64,000 bases of DNA from Nemertoderma westbladi (GCA_032718475.1 JAUCBJ010006805.1:62001-126000), one strand, 5' to 3'; positions 1 through 10,598 are shown, numbered from the stretch's first letter. A program made the numbers and translations. Notes: a model not told the origin generated them from the sequence alone.

Positions 1-484
1 TACGTTTCTATGATCAAAGCCGTTCTAATGTTTGGCTAAAGTCTGAAACACAGAATAATTCCACAGCCGGTGTTCTGGGCTTAGGAAAAAAGGTAAACAA
101 AGACCATAATGCATTGCACGATTTCCCGGAGGCTTCTGTGCAAATAAAATGAAAATCGCTCTGATTGGTCGAGTGAGTGAGCCTGAATAAAGAAAGCCAA
201 AAGCTACACGTCGACAGTTCAGCTGATAGATGTCGTCATCTGAACTACACTGTATTAAGAGTATTTTGGTGCATTGCGGCATAAAATTGCTAGTTATGTC
301 CGCTAAAGTACACATACAGAAGAAATGGCTTTTTATGTCCACTAAAACACCTGTACAGTAAGGAAACGGCTTTTTATGTCCGCTAAAACACCTACAGTAA
401 GGAAACGGCTTTTTATGTCCGCTAAAACACCTACAGAGTACTTTGCGGGGAAAATAACCAGCTAAATCCGCAAAAGCCTTTACA
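1..484 (-). repeat. Partial 3' LTR of copy A (U3 side)
   Basis: It begins (minus strand) with TGTAAAGGC at 484, directly after a purine-rich stretch at 485-492, as expected for the plus-strand primer site and LTR start. It matches the first ~480 bp of the copy C LTR (15649 onward) almost base for base. It carries the ~39-bp U3 tandem repeat at about 292-434. A 105-codon open frame at 25-342 recurs in copy C only because the LTRs are near-identical; I do not regard it as a gene. Confidence 0.88.
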
Positions 485-510
485 CCGCTCCCAGAAAATG
501 GGATTTATTT

Positions 511-2109
511 CTATAAAATATAAAAAATCACAGTTTCTAAAATATAAAAATACTCTAAACAGTTAGTCTTTTTGCGTGGATGGCGTTTACGCAGTTTTTT
601 GAGGCTAGCAAGAGTCCTTTTCTCTTTGGGGCGAGCCACTTTACTAGGAGGGCCATAACTCCTGGGTGAAGGGTGCAATACAATTGCATCTGAAGGTTTA
701 GGATTACGGTCGGTGTATCCGCTGGTCGAGGTACCTGGTTGATCGATATCAACCTCAGTGGAGCGAGGTCTAACGGCTTTGAGAGCGCGTTTTAGGACAG
801 CAGCTCCTACTGGTCCCTGACGATTCGTCTGAACGATAGCGGTAGGTGGACCGTGTGTAGTGAGAAATTTCCTCGGTTTGATGATTCCTTCCAACTCGAG
901 TTCTCGGGCTCTGTCGAAATCGATATGCTTCTCCTCGAGCTGATTTTCCTCCGCTTGTCGTTGGAAGCATTCGTCTAAAACTCGTTTAGAGTAGAGTCGT
1001 CCAAGTTCGATATCTTCTTAGAGATTCTGGATTTCCCGATCGAACTGATATAAAGCTAATTCGTTTACCGCTTGGACTTGTTGCTGCAATTTACGTTTTC
1101 TAAGCAATCGTAGGTTCCTTTTCCCATCTTTTATAGAAAAGTGTCTAACGCGTGCGTACAATTTTCTCCTCCACTTTGGTGACAGATTATATCGGGTTAA
1201 ACAGGGACGATTATACGGTTGAATGGCGATATTAGGTGTCCGCGTCCCAATCCGGCTAGGTAAGATGGGCGAATATCTAGGGAGCCCACAACTGGAGTGC
1301 CACTGACTAACTGTTCGGGTAACACTAGATCTTTGAACAGTGAGTACAGTTCGGAAGGATCCGTGATACTATTAGGATCAAGAGTCTGAGGTCTCACTAG
1401 GGAGTGAGGAGGTCTGACCGAGTATTCCGGAACTCTGATCATAGGTTTATTTAAGGATCGTTTGAGTCGAGCGAGCGTAGGTGATACATCGAACAAGATA
1501 CGCTCGAAACTCCCGTAAATATAGCGAGTAAAACTGTGTTTAGAGCAACGTTTCCGCGGATGTTTATGTCTTTCCGTTTGTTGGTTGGGTCTTGGGCATT
1601 CATCGCAATAATACCAAAGACGCACGTCTTGTAGGGGAAACGCGGGTGATATTTATTCGGTTTTACAATGTTTCTCTCAAGAATTCCAAATATACGTTGG
1701 AGTTACCGCGTTTATCAGGTTCTTTAACGTCTTCTCTTTCGAGTCGATTTCGAATATAATTTTCGCATTTGATTTTCAGTTTATCGTTCCGACTCCGCTG
1801 GGTAGGATATTTAAATAGGACCATTTCCCTTTCGGTGTCGACATCGTCCGTATCGTGTAAATCGATAGGATGGCCAGTAGTTAAGAAGTCCATATATGTA
1901 CCATTACGATGCGTATAGCGAGCGGTGAATTTTCTATAGTCCAATTCACGCGTAAGTTGCTCCTGGGACATCGGCGGTTCGATATAACGACCATCGTCCT
2001 CCGTAGTAGTTGGACTAGCGTCGCCGCGTATCAAGCTATCAACAAACGCTTGTAAAGGTAGAGTATATCGCTCCCTGATACCAAGATCATCTTCTATCAA
2101 CTCAGTCAT
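511..2109 (-). pseudogene. BEL element ORF3, broken copy (unknown protein)
   Basis: Third reading frame downstream of pol, same strand. It starts at 2109 (MTELIEDD), runs in frame to 1663, continues in other frames at 1625-1197, and ends in a basic tail at about 594 (LASLKKLRKRHPRKK). Compared with copies D and E, about 150 nt encoding the QNLETRYPQG region are deleted near 1660, and the last codons are frameshifted so the frame runs on to 511. Visible features: a Cys/His cluster (CDEC, HKH, CSKH) near 1600-1530, a GLGRGH motif, a predicted coiled coil around 900-1110, and a Lys/Arg-rich C-terminus. There is no signal peptide or membrane segment, so it is not a typical envelope. The family is unrecognised. 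Confidence 0.7.
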
Positions 2110-3843
2110 AGCTGCTATATGAGTTTATCAATATTATAATGAGTTTATAATTAGGCTAGCGGGCGTCGCTGCCTACCCCTCTCGGCCCCCGGACAGTGCA
2201 AGATCCTCAGCGCCTATGTACCGTCGTCGCTGTGCCTATCGCCAACATAGTAGCTGCACAATGACAACGATAACCAGCACGAGTCACTCCACTGTCCGTC
2301 CCAAAGGCTTAGATTTACTTCAGGTTCTTACTGCAGAGTTAGGGCTACTTTCACAATTGCGACTCGCTACTGTAAACACACCTTAGTAGTAACATTCACC
2401 TATAAACGCACAAATTCCACACAACTGTCACAAACCGCACACATTCGGGTCATTTGTCCGTTAGGCAAGTGCCTTCCAGAATGCCACATTATTATTGGGT
2501 ATCCTTGGATACTAGCAGTGTGCTATTTATTCCTTATGCTATTCAATGGGGGAAGCCTTTATTGTTCTTTTAACTCACTTCTAATTCTGGCGTGGTTGTT
2601 GTCATGGTGACATTATGGAAAGCTAGCAGTAGAATTAGGGTAATTCTCACGCATACAGATCTGGGATGCTATTTAATAGTAATTCTTTAATTGTCAATAT
2701 TCCTCTTTATACATGATTTTATGAATTTTATCGGCTATTGACTATATATTGGAGATTCTCGCACACTAATACACTTAATAGGTTGAATCTCCGCTCCCAT
2801 GATCTATTAATTAATGGAATTTTGGGAATGTTATAAATTGTATAAAAATGACAATTTATCAAATTCATTAAAAGAGATGAATTTAAATTTATTCCCATAA
2901 ATTTTATTATTTAATATTAAATAGACACAATTTTATTCCAGAGCATGTCTGGGGACTAGGATCCTGAATTCTAGGACATTTGTCCTTTTAAGAGTATCGG
3001 TAAGTGCTACAATATCTTAATAGACTAGAATTTTAAAGGATCTAAAATTTTACAGATTTTAATTTATAGATTTTCTAGAGTTAACTTGTAAATAGTTACT
3101 CTATTGTATTTATTTGACAGATTTTACAAATATTAATAGTTAATATTTAAGATGGGCACCAGTTTATTCCAGAATATGTCTGGGGACGTTAACCACTGAT
3201 TCTAGTATTTTGTCTTTCAAGTATATCGGTGGGTGCCATGATATATTAATCGACTAGAATTACAGATGGTCAAAGGGTTTAACAGATTTATTTTGCGTTT
3301 TACGCTACTGTTAAAGGGACATCACGCTACTATATGTATTATTTAATATATGGTATGAGAGCAATATCGCAAGAAGCAATGTCAGTGAGAAGAGGCAAGT
3401 CGTTTCCAAGGTCTACCCAGAGCTTGGTTTAGCCAAGACACGAGGATCTGAATTTTGCATTCCTAATACTCTACTTACCAATAATACTTGAATATAGTAG
3501 GAGCTTTATTGTACTTTAATAAGTACGGACATTTCATCTTACTGTAGTCACGTATTTATAATGTAATACGGACAGTAAGGAAAGAGAAAAATAATTATTT
3601 CTCGCCGTTGCACTAAATATATAATATATAAGTAATTAAGTAATAAACGCAAATATATATATGGCACTAATCTACTAAATAATCGCTAAAATAACATTCT
3701 ACTAAATAAAATTAAAGAAAACGATTATAATAAAATTACATAATAATACATACATAAATATAAAATAATAAGAACAAATATAAAATAATATAGTCACACA
3801 CCCACTCCAGACTCTGTTATGTTGGGGAGTCCCTAGATGTTTG
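2110..3843 (-). other. Pol-ORF3 spacer of copy A
   Basis: About 1.7 kb without a credible ORF, conserved in position and largely in sequence with 56373-58030 of copy D, so it belongs to the element. It contains an imperfect direct repeat: TTATTCCAGAGCATGTCTGG at 2933 recurs with changes at 3164 (offset 231 bp), each followed by a related ~100-bp block. Near ORF3 (2160-2480) the spacer is GC-richer. It could hold a promoter or splice acceptor for ORF3, but no clear signal was identified. Confidence 0.6.
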
Positions 3844-4149
3844 TTAGATTAGGGAGGTGGTCGTGGGAAGAGTATCTTGCCTTCCATAGTTTCCGGAGAG
3901 TTCTCTGTCTCTTTCCAGTAAACATAAACGACCAACTGGGCGATTGAGTTGCTGTGTCTCGAAGACAATTCCCGGTTTCTTAAAGTTACGTTGCATGACG
4001 ACGAGTTCTACCGATCGCACCAAACCATCATCCGAGATATGAGTCTCGATGATACGACCTGTCTGCCACCGCTTACGTGGAAGATCTGAGTCCACAATAA
4101 GGACCATGTCTCCTGCGCTGACGTTTTCTTGCTGCGCAAGTTTGCCGGC
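3844..4149 (-). pseudogene. Integrase C-terminal (DUF5641-like) fragment, copy A
   Basis: On the minus strand this frame gives AGDMVLIVDSDLPRKRW followed by GRIIETHISDDGLVRSVELV. This is the small C-terminal domain that ends BEL/Pao integrases. It is in a different frame from the integrase core (4073-6178). The tryptophan-rich segment that usually links the two, with a YL...FW.RW pattern, is absent, so a small deletion with frameshift near 4150 is inferred. It ends at 3844 with PTTTSLI, as the end of the copy D polyprotein does. Confidence 0.7.
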
Positions 4150-6178
4150 AGTATTCGTCTCTGTCCGTGATTTCCGATCGTGGGAGCATGGCTACAGGTT
4201 TCTTCAGTAGGAAGTGCGCGGGTGTTAGCGCTTCCAGGGAATCGGGACTCGATGAGACTGGCATAAGCGGTCTCTCGTTGAGATAGGCGGCGATTTCCTC
4301 CCTTAACGTCCGCAAAAGTTCGTCGGTGAGATACGCGCGGCACGGCACTATAAAGTGAAATGCGGTCTTCACGCTCATGATTAATCTCTCCCAACTTCCT
4401 CCCCACCAAGGGGCGTCGGCAGCGTTGAAGGTCCAGCTAGACGCTGTTACCCTTAGCTGATCGTCCACCTGTCTTTGGTTCCAATCTTTGACGTAAGCCT
4501 TGATTTCATTGTTGGAACCAATGAAGTTCGTTCCCTTATCAGATCTCATCGTGTTACTAGTTCCAAAGTGAGCGATCTGTCGGCGTAAGCTCAAAATGAA
4601 GCTATTGGTAGATAAATCGTTCACCATATCGAGATGGATAGCTCTACAAGTCATACAGACAAAGATGACACACCATCTCTTGACTATAGTCCTAGCACGA
4701 TATACTTCAATAGGGCCAAATAAATCCACACCGGTATTAGTAAAGGGTGGTTCATAGAAGCTTACTCGTTCCCTAGGTAATTCTGCCTCTCGCTGTGTTA
4801 AAGGCCTACTGAATGCTTTCCTACAGGGTATGCAGTTCCTAAGAACTTGGTTCAGAGCTCTACGGGGTTTATGAAAATAATAGCGAGTTCGAATTTCGCT
4901 AAGAACTCGTTCTCTACCAGCATGATAAAGCTTACTGTGAACATCTACAATCATCCTGATTTGTATTTCAAGATTTCTAATGAGTATGGGAAACTTAGTG
5001 TCAAAGGATAATGGAGCATTAGTTAGTCTTCCTCCAACACGTATTAACCCATCTATCATTGTGCTAGAGAAACGATCCCTTAAGCGCATCTGTGGATTTC
5101 TCAACAACAGGAAATACTTATCGGAATCCTCATAGCATTGCAGGAGTCTCAGTATCTGCTTATTGGTTTCTTCATGCTCCTGGTAACTGATCTTCTCCTT
5201 CAGAAACCTGTCGGATATCTTGTATTTGGGAAGATCTTTAACAACATGGACCTGCGCAGATGTCAGTGGAGCGGTATCACTAGTGGTCTTCGTCCTGGAG
5301 TAGTGATGATGAAAACATCGCTTTAAATATGTAACGGCCTTACAGAGCCGATTCCAGGAACTATAATGATGTATCGCTCTCTGCAGGAGAGGTGAGAGTC
5401 CTTGCGAGACGTCTGGTATTCCAGATTTCCAATCCCTCTCTCTGATTTCCACAACAGACTTATTTGTGGCTGTGGGTTTCGGATCCAAAGCGTCGTCTCC
5501 GGAAGTGTGTAGTACAGACAGATCTACCACGGGTTTAAATAACTTCGATTTACTCGCCCGAGTTTTAGGTTTGACTTTCTCCGCTCCCTTGGCCTGTCTA
5601 ATCTCCGCCGTAGTAAGATGAGGAGGCCATTCATCCTCTTCTTTGCTTAGGAAGTCGGGTCCACCTAACCAGTCTGGAGTATCTATCAGTTCTTGTGGAG
5701 TTGCTCCCCTGGAGGCGATGTCGGCTGGATTAATCGTTCCGGGGCAATGTCTCCATTGATCTATCTTCGTGCGACTAAGTATAATGGCTACTCTGTTGGT
5801 AACGAAGACGCTGAACTGACAGACTTCATTGGTTATATACTCCAACACGAGTAAAGCATCGGTCCAATAGACAGTTTTCTCCAGTGGATAGTCGATCTGT
5901 TCTGTTACATTCCGGCCGATGGCTGTAGCGTATAGAGCCGCTTTTAACTCCGCTCGAGGAACTTTCAACTTGTTGTTTATCAAGGCCTTAGAGGTAACCA
6001 AGGCGACCTTGATTCCATCCGGAGTTTCAACTCTCAGGTAGGCTACTATACCTATTCCCATATCGCTGGCGTCTCCAAACACATGGAGTTGATAGGAATA
6101 CGTAGGGAGAACATGACCAAAATATGAACGGGAAATTATAAAGTTCTCGATGGACGGTAGAGAATCTTCCCATTTCAT
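4073..6178 (-). CDS. pol: BEL/Pao pol: RNase H and integrase (copy A)
   Basis: A 701-codon open segment in the same frame as the upstream Gag-RT ORF, separated from it by one TAA at 6218-6220, so Met at 6178 is not a real start. RNase H acidic residues are D36 (FGDAS), E77 (RAELKA), D107 (YWTDA) and D153 (DIASRG). Integrase follows: zinc-binding H414, H419, C449 and C452, then the catalytic triad D485 (GVDLFG), D547 (SDKGTNF) and E597 (GGSWERL). These enzymes would remove RNA from the RNA:DNA hybrid and insert the cDNA into the genome. The C-terminus after about residue 665 is frameshifted. All catalytic residues survive, but the copy is not functional as a polyprotein. Confidence 0.93.
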   Translation of the reverse strand: MKWEDSLPSIENFIISRSYFGHVLPTYSYQLHVFGDASDMGIGIVAYLRVETPDGIKVALVTSKALINNKLKVPRAELKAALYATAIGRNVTEQIDYPLEKTVYWTDALLVLEYITNEVCQFSVFVTNRVAIILSRTKIDQWRHCPGTINPADIASRGATPQELIDTPDWLGGPDFLSKEEDEWPPHLTTAEIRQAKGAEKVKPKTRASKSKLFKPVVDLSVLHTSGDDALDPKPTATNKSVVEIRERDWKSGIPDVSQGLSPLLQRAIHHYSSWNRLCKAVTYLKRCFHHHYSRTKTTSDTAPLTSAQVHVVKDLPKYKISDRFLKEKISYQEHEETNKQILRLLQCYEDSDKYFLLLRNPQMRLRDRFSSTMIDGLIRVGGRLTNAPLSFDTKFPILIRNLEIQIRMIVDVHSKLYHAGRERVLSEIRTRYYFHKPRRALNQVLRNCIPCRKAFSRPLTQREAELPRERVSFYEPPFTNTGVDLFGPIEVYRARTIVKRWCVIFVCMTCRAIHLDMVNDLSTNSFILSLRRQIAHFGTSNTMRSDKGTNFIGSNNEIKAYVKDWNQRQVDDQLRVTASSWTFNAADAPWWGGSWERLIMSVKTAFHFIVPCRAYLTDELLRTLREEIAAYLNERPLMPVSSSPDSLEALTPAHFLLKKPVAMLPRSEITDRDEYCRQTCAARKRQRRRHGPYCGLRSST

Positions 6179-6217
6179 CCACTTCTTTAATAGTTCTCCC
6201 TTAAGTGGATCGTCCCA

Positions 6218-9200
6218 TTAGTGGTTTTCAAGCCACATTTGTTGTACTAAACTCCGAGCAATCAATATAACTGGGCTAATAAATCCCAATGGATCGAAAT
6301 AAGGGCTCAGGATACTTAAACAAATCCGTTTAGTCCGAACTGGATTATCTCGCTGTTTTAGCTGGAAAAACAGGATATCTCTCTCTGTGTCCCATTTCAA
6401 ACCAAGCGTCTTGGTTTCTGGAAGATCGTCCTTGATTAGGTCTAGATCTTTAACTCCTCGGTCTTCTACCGGGATCGATTCCAGAAACTCACGGGAGTTG
6501 CTGGTGAATTTAGTTAATCGAAATCCACCTCTTTTCAAGCACTCTACCGTTCCTTTGGCGACATCAATGGCCTCTTCCACCGATGGGAGGGACTTTAAAT
6601 TGTCGTCCATGTATATATCCCGTTTGATGTTGTCGATAACCTCTTTAGATAAGGCGTCCCGGTTGTCATCAGCAGTGGTGCGCACTACTGAGCAGGCGTT
6701 TGAAGGGCTCCAGATGATCCCAAAAGCCTGGATGGTCATCCAGTACTCCATCGGTTTCTGGTTGAGGTCTCCTTCAGGCCACCACAGAAATCGATCTCTA
6801 TCCAACGCCTTAACTTGTAAGAACATGCCTTCTATATCGGAGGCGAAAGCGATTGAATATTGTCGTAATCTTAAGAGTATTCCCAACAAGGATTGTAGTA
6901 AGTTGGGTCCTGGCAACAACTCGGAGTTAAGGGATTGGCCCATGTAGAGGGCGGAGCCGTCAAATACTACCCGGACTTCGTTGGGTTTACCGGGTTTGGG
7001 AACGTAATGGTGTGTTAAATAGTACGTTCTCTCAGTTATGGGTGTTCCTTCCGGTACTCGCTCCGCATATCCCTTGTCAATGAATTTCTTCAGCTGGGTC
7101 TTGTACATCTCCTTAGCTGAAGCATTTGCCGTAAGGCGTCGATGTAGTTGCGCAATTCTCTTCTCCGCCAAGGGTCGGTTGTTGATAAAATTGGGTTCTC
7201 GCCGTCGGAAGGGCAGACCAATCTCATATCTACCTTGATCTTTAAGAAAACGTGTAGTCGTTTCTTGTATCTGCTTGGCTCTTTCTTCTTCTACCGATAG
7301 GGCCTTATCGTAGGAATTGGGCTCTACAGCCTCTTGAGTAAAGAATCGTACGGCGTGTTCATCCCGAGTCTTCGCGTTGTAGCGATCTATCACTTCATTC
7401 AGTTTGTCGTTATAGTCGACTTGTCCTGCTGGACGAATGAGGTGACATAGGTTCACTTGGTTTTGCCAAGTTTCGTTTTCCGTAAGGAGGTCGATGGTAT
7501 TCTCCTCGTCGAAGAGTTGGTGGATATCGTCATTATCTGAGGAGTATGGTGTTCCCTCAGTTGTGTCGTCTACTTCACTGATCTCCTCTTCCCATTCACT
7601 TACCTGGTAGACCCGTTCTTTGGGTAACCTTTCCATGAGAGTTCTACGGGAAGGGCCAGTAAAGTACCAACCTACTCTAGTTCTTCCCGCATAGGTTTGT
7701 AGTGGTTGCAGTTGAGCAGGCCGTTTCTCCAATGTCTCAAGCGCCTCATGCGCATTTTGGCCGATGAGTATTTGCACTCCAGGGTAGTCTGTATTGAATC
7801 TAGGTATCTTATGCTGCTGGGTGAAATCGTCCTCATCCCAGTTATAAGGTTCTACTTGGCTGGTAGCGAAGTTCTTTATCACCACCATTTTTACTGACCT
7901 TATGCTGTGTTCTCCTAGTTCATCCTGGGGGGTGGACAACGCGCCTACATAGTAATCGGTAGTTACTGTAGATTTCCAAACCTGCATAATTCCTGACATG
8001 TTCAACTTAGTTCGGAACTTGGGTTGTCCAGCAAAGATGTCTTCGGCTAGTTCTTTGTCGATGAATGTTCCTGTGCTGCCGGAGTCAAGGAGGGCGTTCA
8101 CTATATAGCTCTTTTGGGGCCCGTGGACTCTCAACTGCACTACGGGAAATTCTCGAATTCCTACGTTGGAAGTTGGTGCTTTCCAAGATGGTTGTCGGTC
8201 AGGAGTAGTTAGGGGGAGCTCACTGTCGGTGTCCTTTTCATACGTAAGTGCTCGATACACTGCGGTATTTATTAAGTAACAGGATTCGTTTTTGTCGGAG
8301 AATTCATCCGTATAGAATCCTTCCATCTCAGAACTTTGGTCAGTGTCGTTCACATCACTGAATTGGACATGTAGTTCGGGCTCACTTACCTGACTCGGGC
8401 TGTTTCTTTCGAATTCAGTGTGCAACAAGATATGATGTTTCGTGCCACACTTTACACACCTTGCGTCGGAGTAACAGGTTCGCCGTTGGTGTCCTTGTCT
8501 GAGGCAATTATAACACAACCGCTTATCCCACATGACTTCACGTCTATCTTTTAGTGATTTCTTTAAAAATTTATCACACACACTTAAACGGTGGGACCCG
8601 TCGCACAGCGCACATTTTGGTTTGATGTTACTCACCTTACCTTGCGTAACGTTGTGCACTCTCGTTCTTTCCATGGGCTTTCTTCCGTGAACTCTATTAG
8701 GAGACGTAGGAGGAGTTTTTGTTACCTGTTCTCTCCTGTCATTGGTTCGAGACTTAAATTTACTTACGTCTTTAGGCGCTTTGTTGACATAGTAAGATCT
8801 TTCAGTGTCTTTCCCGCTGTCCTCTTCTTGAGAAGCCTGGCTTTCGCCATCATCTGTATAACACACTGGTGTTACCTTTCTCCTAGAAACGGGTTTCTCA
8901 CTTACCTTATTTTCCGGTGTCTTCTCTCTGGACTGCTTTAGGAGCTGTAATTTTACCTCTCCATCTAAGAATGACATGAGATCAGCCATGGTAGGGTCTC
9001 TTCGTTGTTGTTCCATCATATATAAGACTTTCTTTTCCCAGCGTGTACCTACTCCACCCTTTGGTAAAGTAGATGCCACGGCTCCAATAACCATAGAACT
9101 CTGATATTCATGAGACTTACCTAGCCAATCTAATTGTCTACAGATCTCCTGAATCTCATCGGAAAACTCTATAATCCCGCTGCTAATGAACTTCCGGGGC

Positions 9201-9523
9201 GCTACCAATTTTGCATACAAATACCTAGCTATGTTATTCCTATTACCATACCTGATGTTTAGTGTATCCCAAACTTGTCTTAATCCATCTGGATGTCCAA
9301 TAAACTTTAACGCCATTAACTTGGGAGATCCTTCCAAGCACTCGATGAGGAATCTAAGTTTCTCTCCGTTAGATAGCACAGAGCTCTGTATGTTATCTTT
9401 GTAATATTCATTAAAAGGTAACCATTTCATCTCATCTCCATTGAACTTGACGATCTCTCCCACCTTTACTGCTTGATGGGCTTCGGTTCTAGCCATTTGA
9501 CGCGTAAAACTTTCTTGGGCCAT
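6218..9523 (-). CDS. gag-pol: BEL/Pao Gag-protease-reverse transcriptase (copy A)
   Basis: An 1,101-codon frame. Residues about 20-200 form the BEL-type Gag capsid region (DUF1759-like). Three zinc knuckles lie at 304-316 (CX2CX3HX4C), 337-350 (CX2CX4HX4C) and 356-368 (CX2CX3HX4H). The aspartic protease motif LLDSGSTG is at about 478-485. RT spans about 700-1100, with first catalytic Asp D896 (SDIEGM), the FGIIWSPS segment, and YMDD at 971-974. The frame then enters the Pao-type connection and stops at a TAA at 6218. Met1 corresponds to residue 597 of the longer copy D protein, so this is an internal Met; the real N-terminus was lost at the 9649 junction. The TAA is in frame with downstream RNase H, so I read it as an inactivating mutation. 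Confidence 0.95.
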   Translation of the reverse strand: MAQESFTRQMARTEAHQAVKVGEIVKFNGDEMKWLPFNEYYKDNIQSSVLSNGEKLRFLIECLEGSPKLMALKFIGHPDGLRQVWDTLNIRYGNRNNIARYLYAKLVAPRKFISSGIIEFSDEIQEICRQLDWLGKSHEYQSSMVIGAVASTLPKGGVGTRWEKKVLYMMEQQRRDPTMADLMSFLDGEVKLQLLKQSREKTPENKVSEKPVSRRKVTPVCYTDDGESQASQEEDSGKDTERSYYVNKAPKDVSKFKSRTNDRREQVTKTPPTSPNRVHGRKPMERTRVHNVTQGKVSNIKPKCALCDGSHRLSVCDKFLKKSLKDRREVMWDKRLCYNCLRQGHQRRTCYSDARCVKCGTKHHILLHTEFERNSPSQVSEPELHVQFSDVNDTDQSSEMEGFYTDEFSDKNESCYLINTAVYRALTYEKDTDSELPLTTPDRQPSWKAPTSNVGIREFPVVQLRVHGPQKSYIVNALLDSGSTGTFIDKELAEDIFAGQPKFRTKLNMSGIMQVWKSTVTTDYYVGALSTPQDELGEHSIRSVKMVVIKNFATSQVEPYNWDEDDFTQQHKIPRFNTDYPGVQILIGQNAHEALETLEKRPAQLQPLQTYAGRTRVGWYFTGPSRRTLMERLPKERVYQVSEWEEEISEVDDTTEGTPYSSDNDDIHQLFDEENTIDLLTENETWQNQVNLCHLIRPAGQVDYNDKLNEVIDRYNAKTRDEHAVRFFTQEAVEPNSYDKALSVEEERAKQIQETTTRFLKDQGRYEIGLPFRRREPNFINNRPLAEKRIAQLHRRLTANASAKEMYKTQLKKFIDKGYAERVPEGTPITERTYYLTHHYVPKPGKPNEVRVVFDGSALYMGQSLNSELLPGPNLLQSLLGILLRLRQYSIAFASDIEGMFLQVKALDRDRFLWWPEGDLNQKPMEYWMTIQAFGIIWSPSNACSVVRTTADDNRDALSKEVIDNIKRDIYMDDNLKSLPSVEEAIDVAKGTVECLKRGGFRLTKFTSNSREFLESIPVEDRGVKDLDLIKDDLPETKTLGLKWDTERDILFFQLKQRDNPVRTKRICLSILSPYFDPLGFISPVILIARSLVQQMWLENH

Positions 9524-9690
9524 CGTATAATTTAATATTGAGTTATCGGTATATAGATTTCTCGGATTATTATCAAGTCTATATGGAATATCATTATCAA
9601 CAGGTTTATAATTACCCTTAATAGGGTTTACTATAGGAGTTTCTACTTCTATCTTCTATCTTTCTACTTCTACCTCTATCATTTCAGCTG
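9524..9690. other. Inversion junction between copies A and B
   Basis: 9524-9649 is minus-strand Gag-coding sequence homologous to about 53600-53720 of copy D. From 9691 the sequence is plus-strand Gag homologous to about 52305 onward. Between them is about 40 bp of pyrimidine-rich filler built on TTCTAC/TTCTAT words, absent from copy D. It marks a head-to-head join of two elements or one rearranged element. Confidence 0.8.
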
Positions 9691-9738
9691 GCTGAGCGCT
9701 CAACCCACGAAGAATCAACAGATGCTACCTTTTCTCAA

Positions 9739-10299
9739 GTGGAAAGCGAAGCGACAGCAGAGAAACCGCAGAAGAAGGACGCTATTGACATCTATCTGTC
9801 AGACTATCAACGATTTTTAGGTGATGAAGAGTTGAGGAGAAGGCTGGCTGGACTTCATCCTAATAGTGAAGGAGCCAAGTTTGTGTTGGACGCAATAGAT
9901 GCGGAAATGTTAGCTGCGAACCAAGCTAAATTTGATGAAAGACTCCGCATCGCTAGGGTCCAAGAAGAACAGGTAAAGAAAAAACGTATAGAAGACAGAA
10001 AGACAGCAGCAGCAGCAGCGGCAGTGGCAGCGGCAGAAGCGGAAAGAAAAGTGGCAGTGGCAGCGGCCGAAGCGGAAAGAAAAGCAGCAGCGGCAGCGGC
10101 AGTGGCAGCGGCAGAAGCGGAAAGAAAAGCGGCAGTGGCAGCGGCTGAAACGGAAAGAAAAGTGGCAGTGGCAGCGGCCGAAGCGGAAAGAAAAGCGGCA
10201 GTGGCAGCGGCAGAGGCAGTGGCAGAAGCAGAACGGAGAGCGAGTACCGAGCCCGTGAACGCGAGTTGGAAAGAACCATTAAACCAAGGAAGTTTCTAA
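9739..10299 (+). pseudogene. gag: Gag N-terminal fragment with Ala/Glu coiled coil (copy B)
   Basis: The frame from 9739 gives SEATAEKPQKKDAIDIYLSD, matching about residues 140-160 of the copy D Gag, then an Ala/Glu/Arg/Lys-rich stretch (AEAERKAA units) encoded by GCAGCGGCAGAAGCGGAAAG-like repeats of about 30 bp. The coil is expanded relative to copy D. Gag homology ends at about 10242, where the sequence jumps to the ORF3 3' end in a different frame, so the last ~19 residues are junk. Confidence 0.78.
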
Positions 10300-10598
10300 C
10301 TGCCTATGGTCCACCCACGGCCCTCGTGCAGACCACTCGTACAGGACCCGTAAGAGCGGCTGTCTTGAAACGAGCCCTCAAAGCCGTTAGACCCCTCTCC
10401 CCTGACGTTGATGTCAATCAACCCGGTACTTCGACTGGCGGATATACCGATCGTAATCCCATACCTTCTGATGCAATCATATTGCACCCTTCACCCAGGA
10501 GTTATAGCCCTCCTTGTAAAGTGGCTCGCCCCAAAGAGAAAAGGACTCTTGCTAGCCTTAAAAAACTGCGTAAACGCCGTCCGCGCAAGAAAGACTAA
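10243..10598 (+). pseudogene. ORF3 C-terminal fragment (copy B)
   Basis: The open frame 10266-10598 matches the ends of ORF3 in copies A, D and E: IKPRKFLTAYGPPTALVQT, a Pro/Ser-rich middle, and the basic tail ending in RPRKKD and TAA. Because this copy is undamaged here, it shows best how ORF3 ends: a tail with about 14 Lys/Arg in its last 30 residues, as in nucleic-acid-binding or nuclear-localising tails. It lacks its own start and is joined out of frame to Gag. Confidence 0.75.

Larger units (their letters stand above)
1..9649 (-). mobile_element. BEL/Pao LTR retrotransposon copy A, 5' part lost
   Basis: Read on the minus strand the order is Gag, protease, RT, RNase H, integrase, spacer, ORF3 and 3' LTR. 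Homology to copy D (48479-60834) ends at 9649, inside the Gag leader region, so the 5' LTR, leader and Gag N-terminus are missing. The 3' LTR runs off the left edge. The copy is dead: an in-frame TAA in pol, a frameshift at the integrase end, and a deletion plus frameshifts in ORF3. It is the only copy here that shows the whole catalytic pol region. Confidence 0.93.

Noticed and set aside
25-342. 105-codon frame, also at 15791-16108, as a conserved gene
   Set aside because: Both lie inside LTR U3 and are alike only because the LTR copies are alike.
6387-6947. Plus-strand 186-codon frame
   Set aside because: Antisense shadow of the RT region of copy A.
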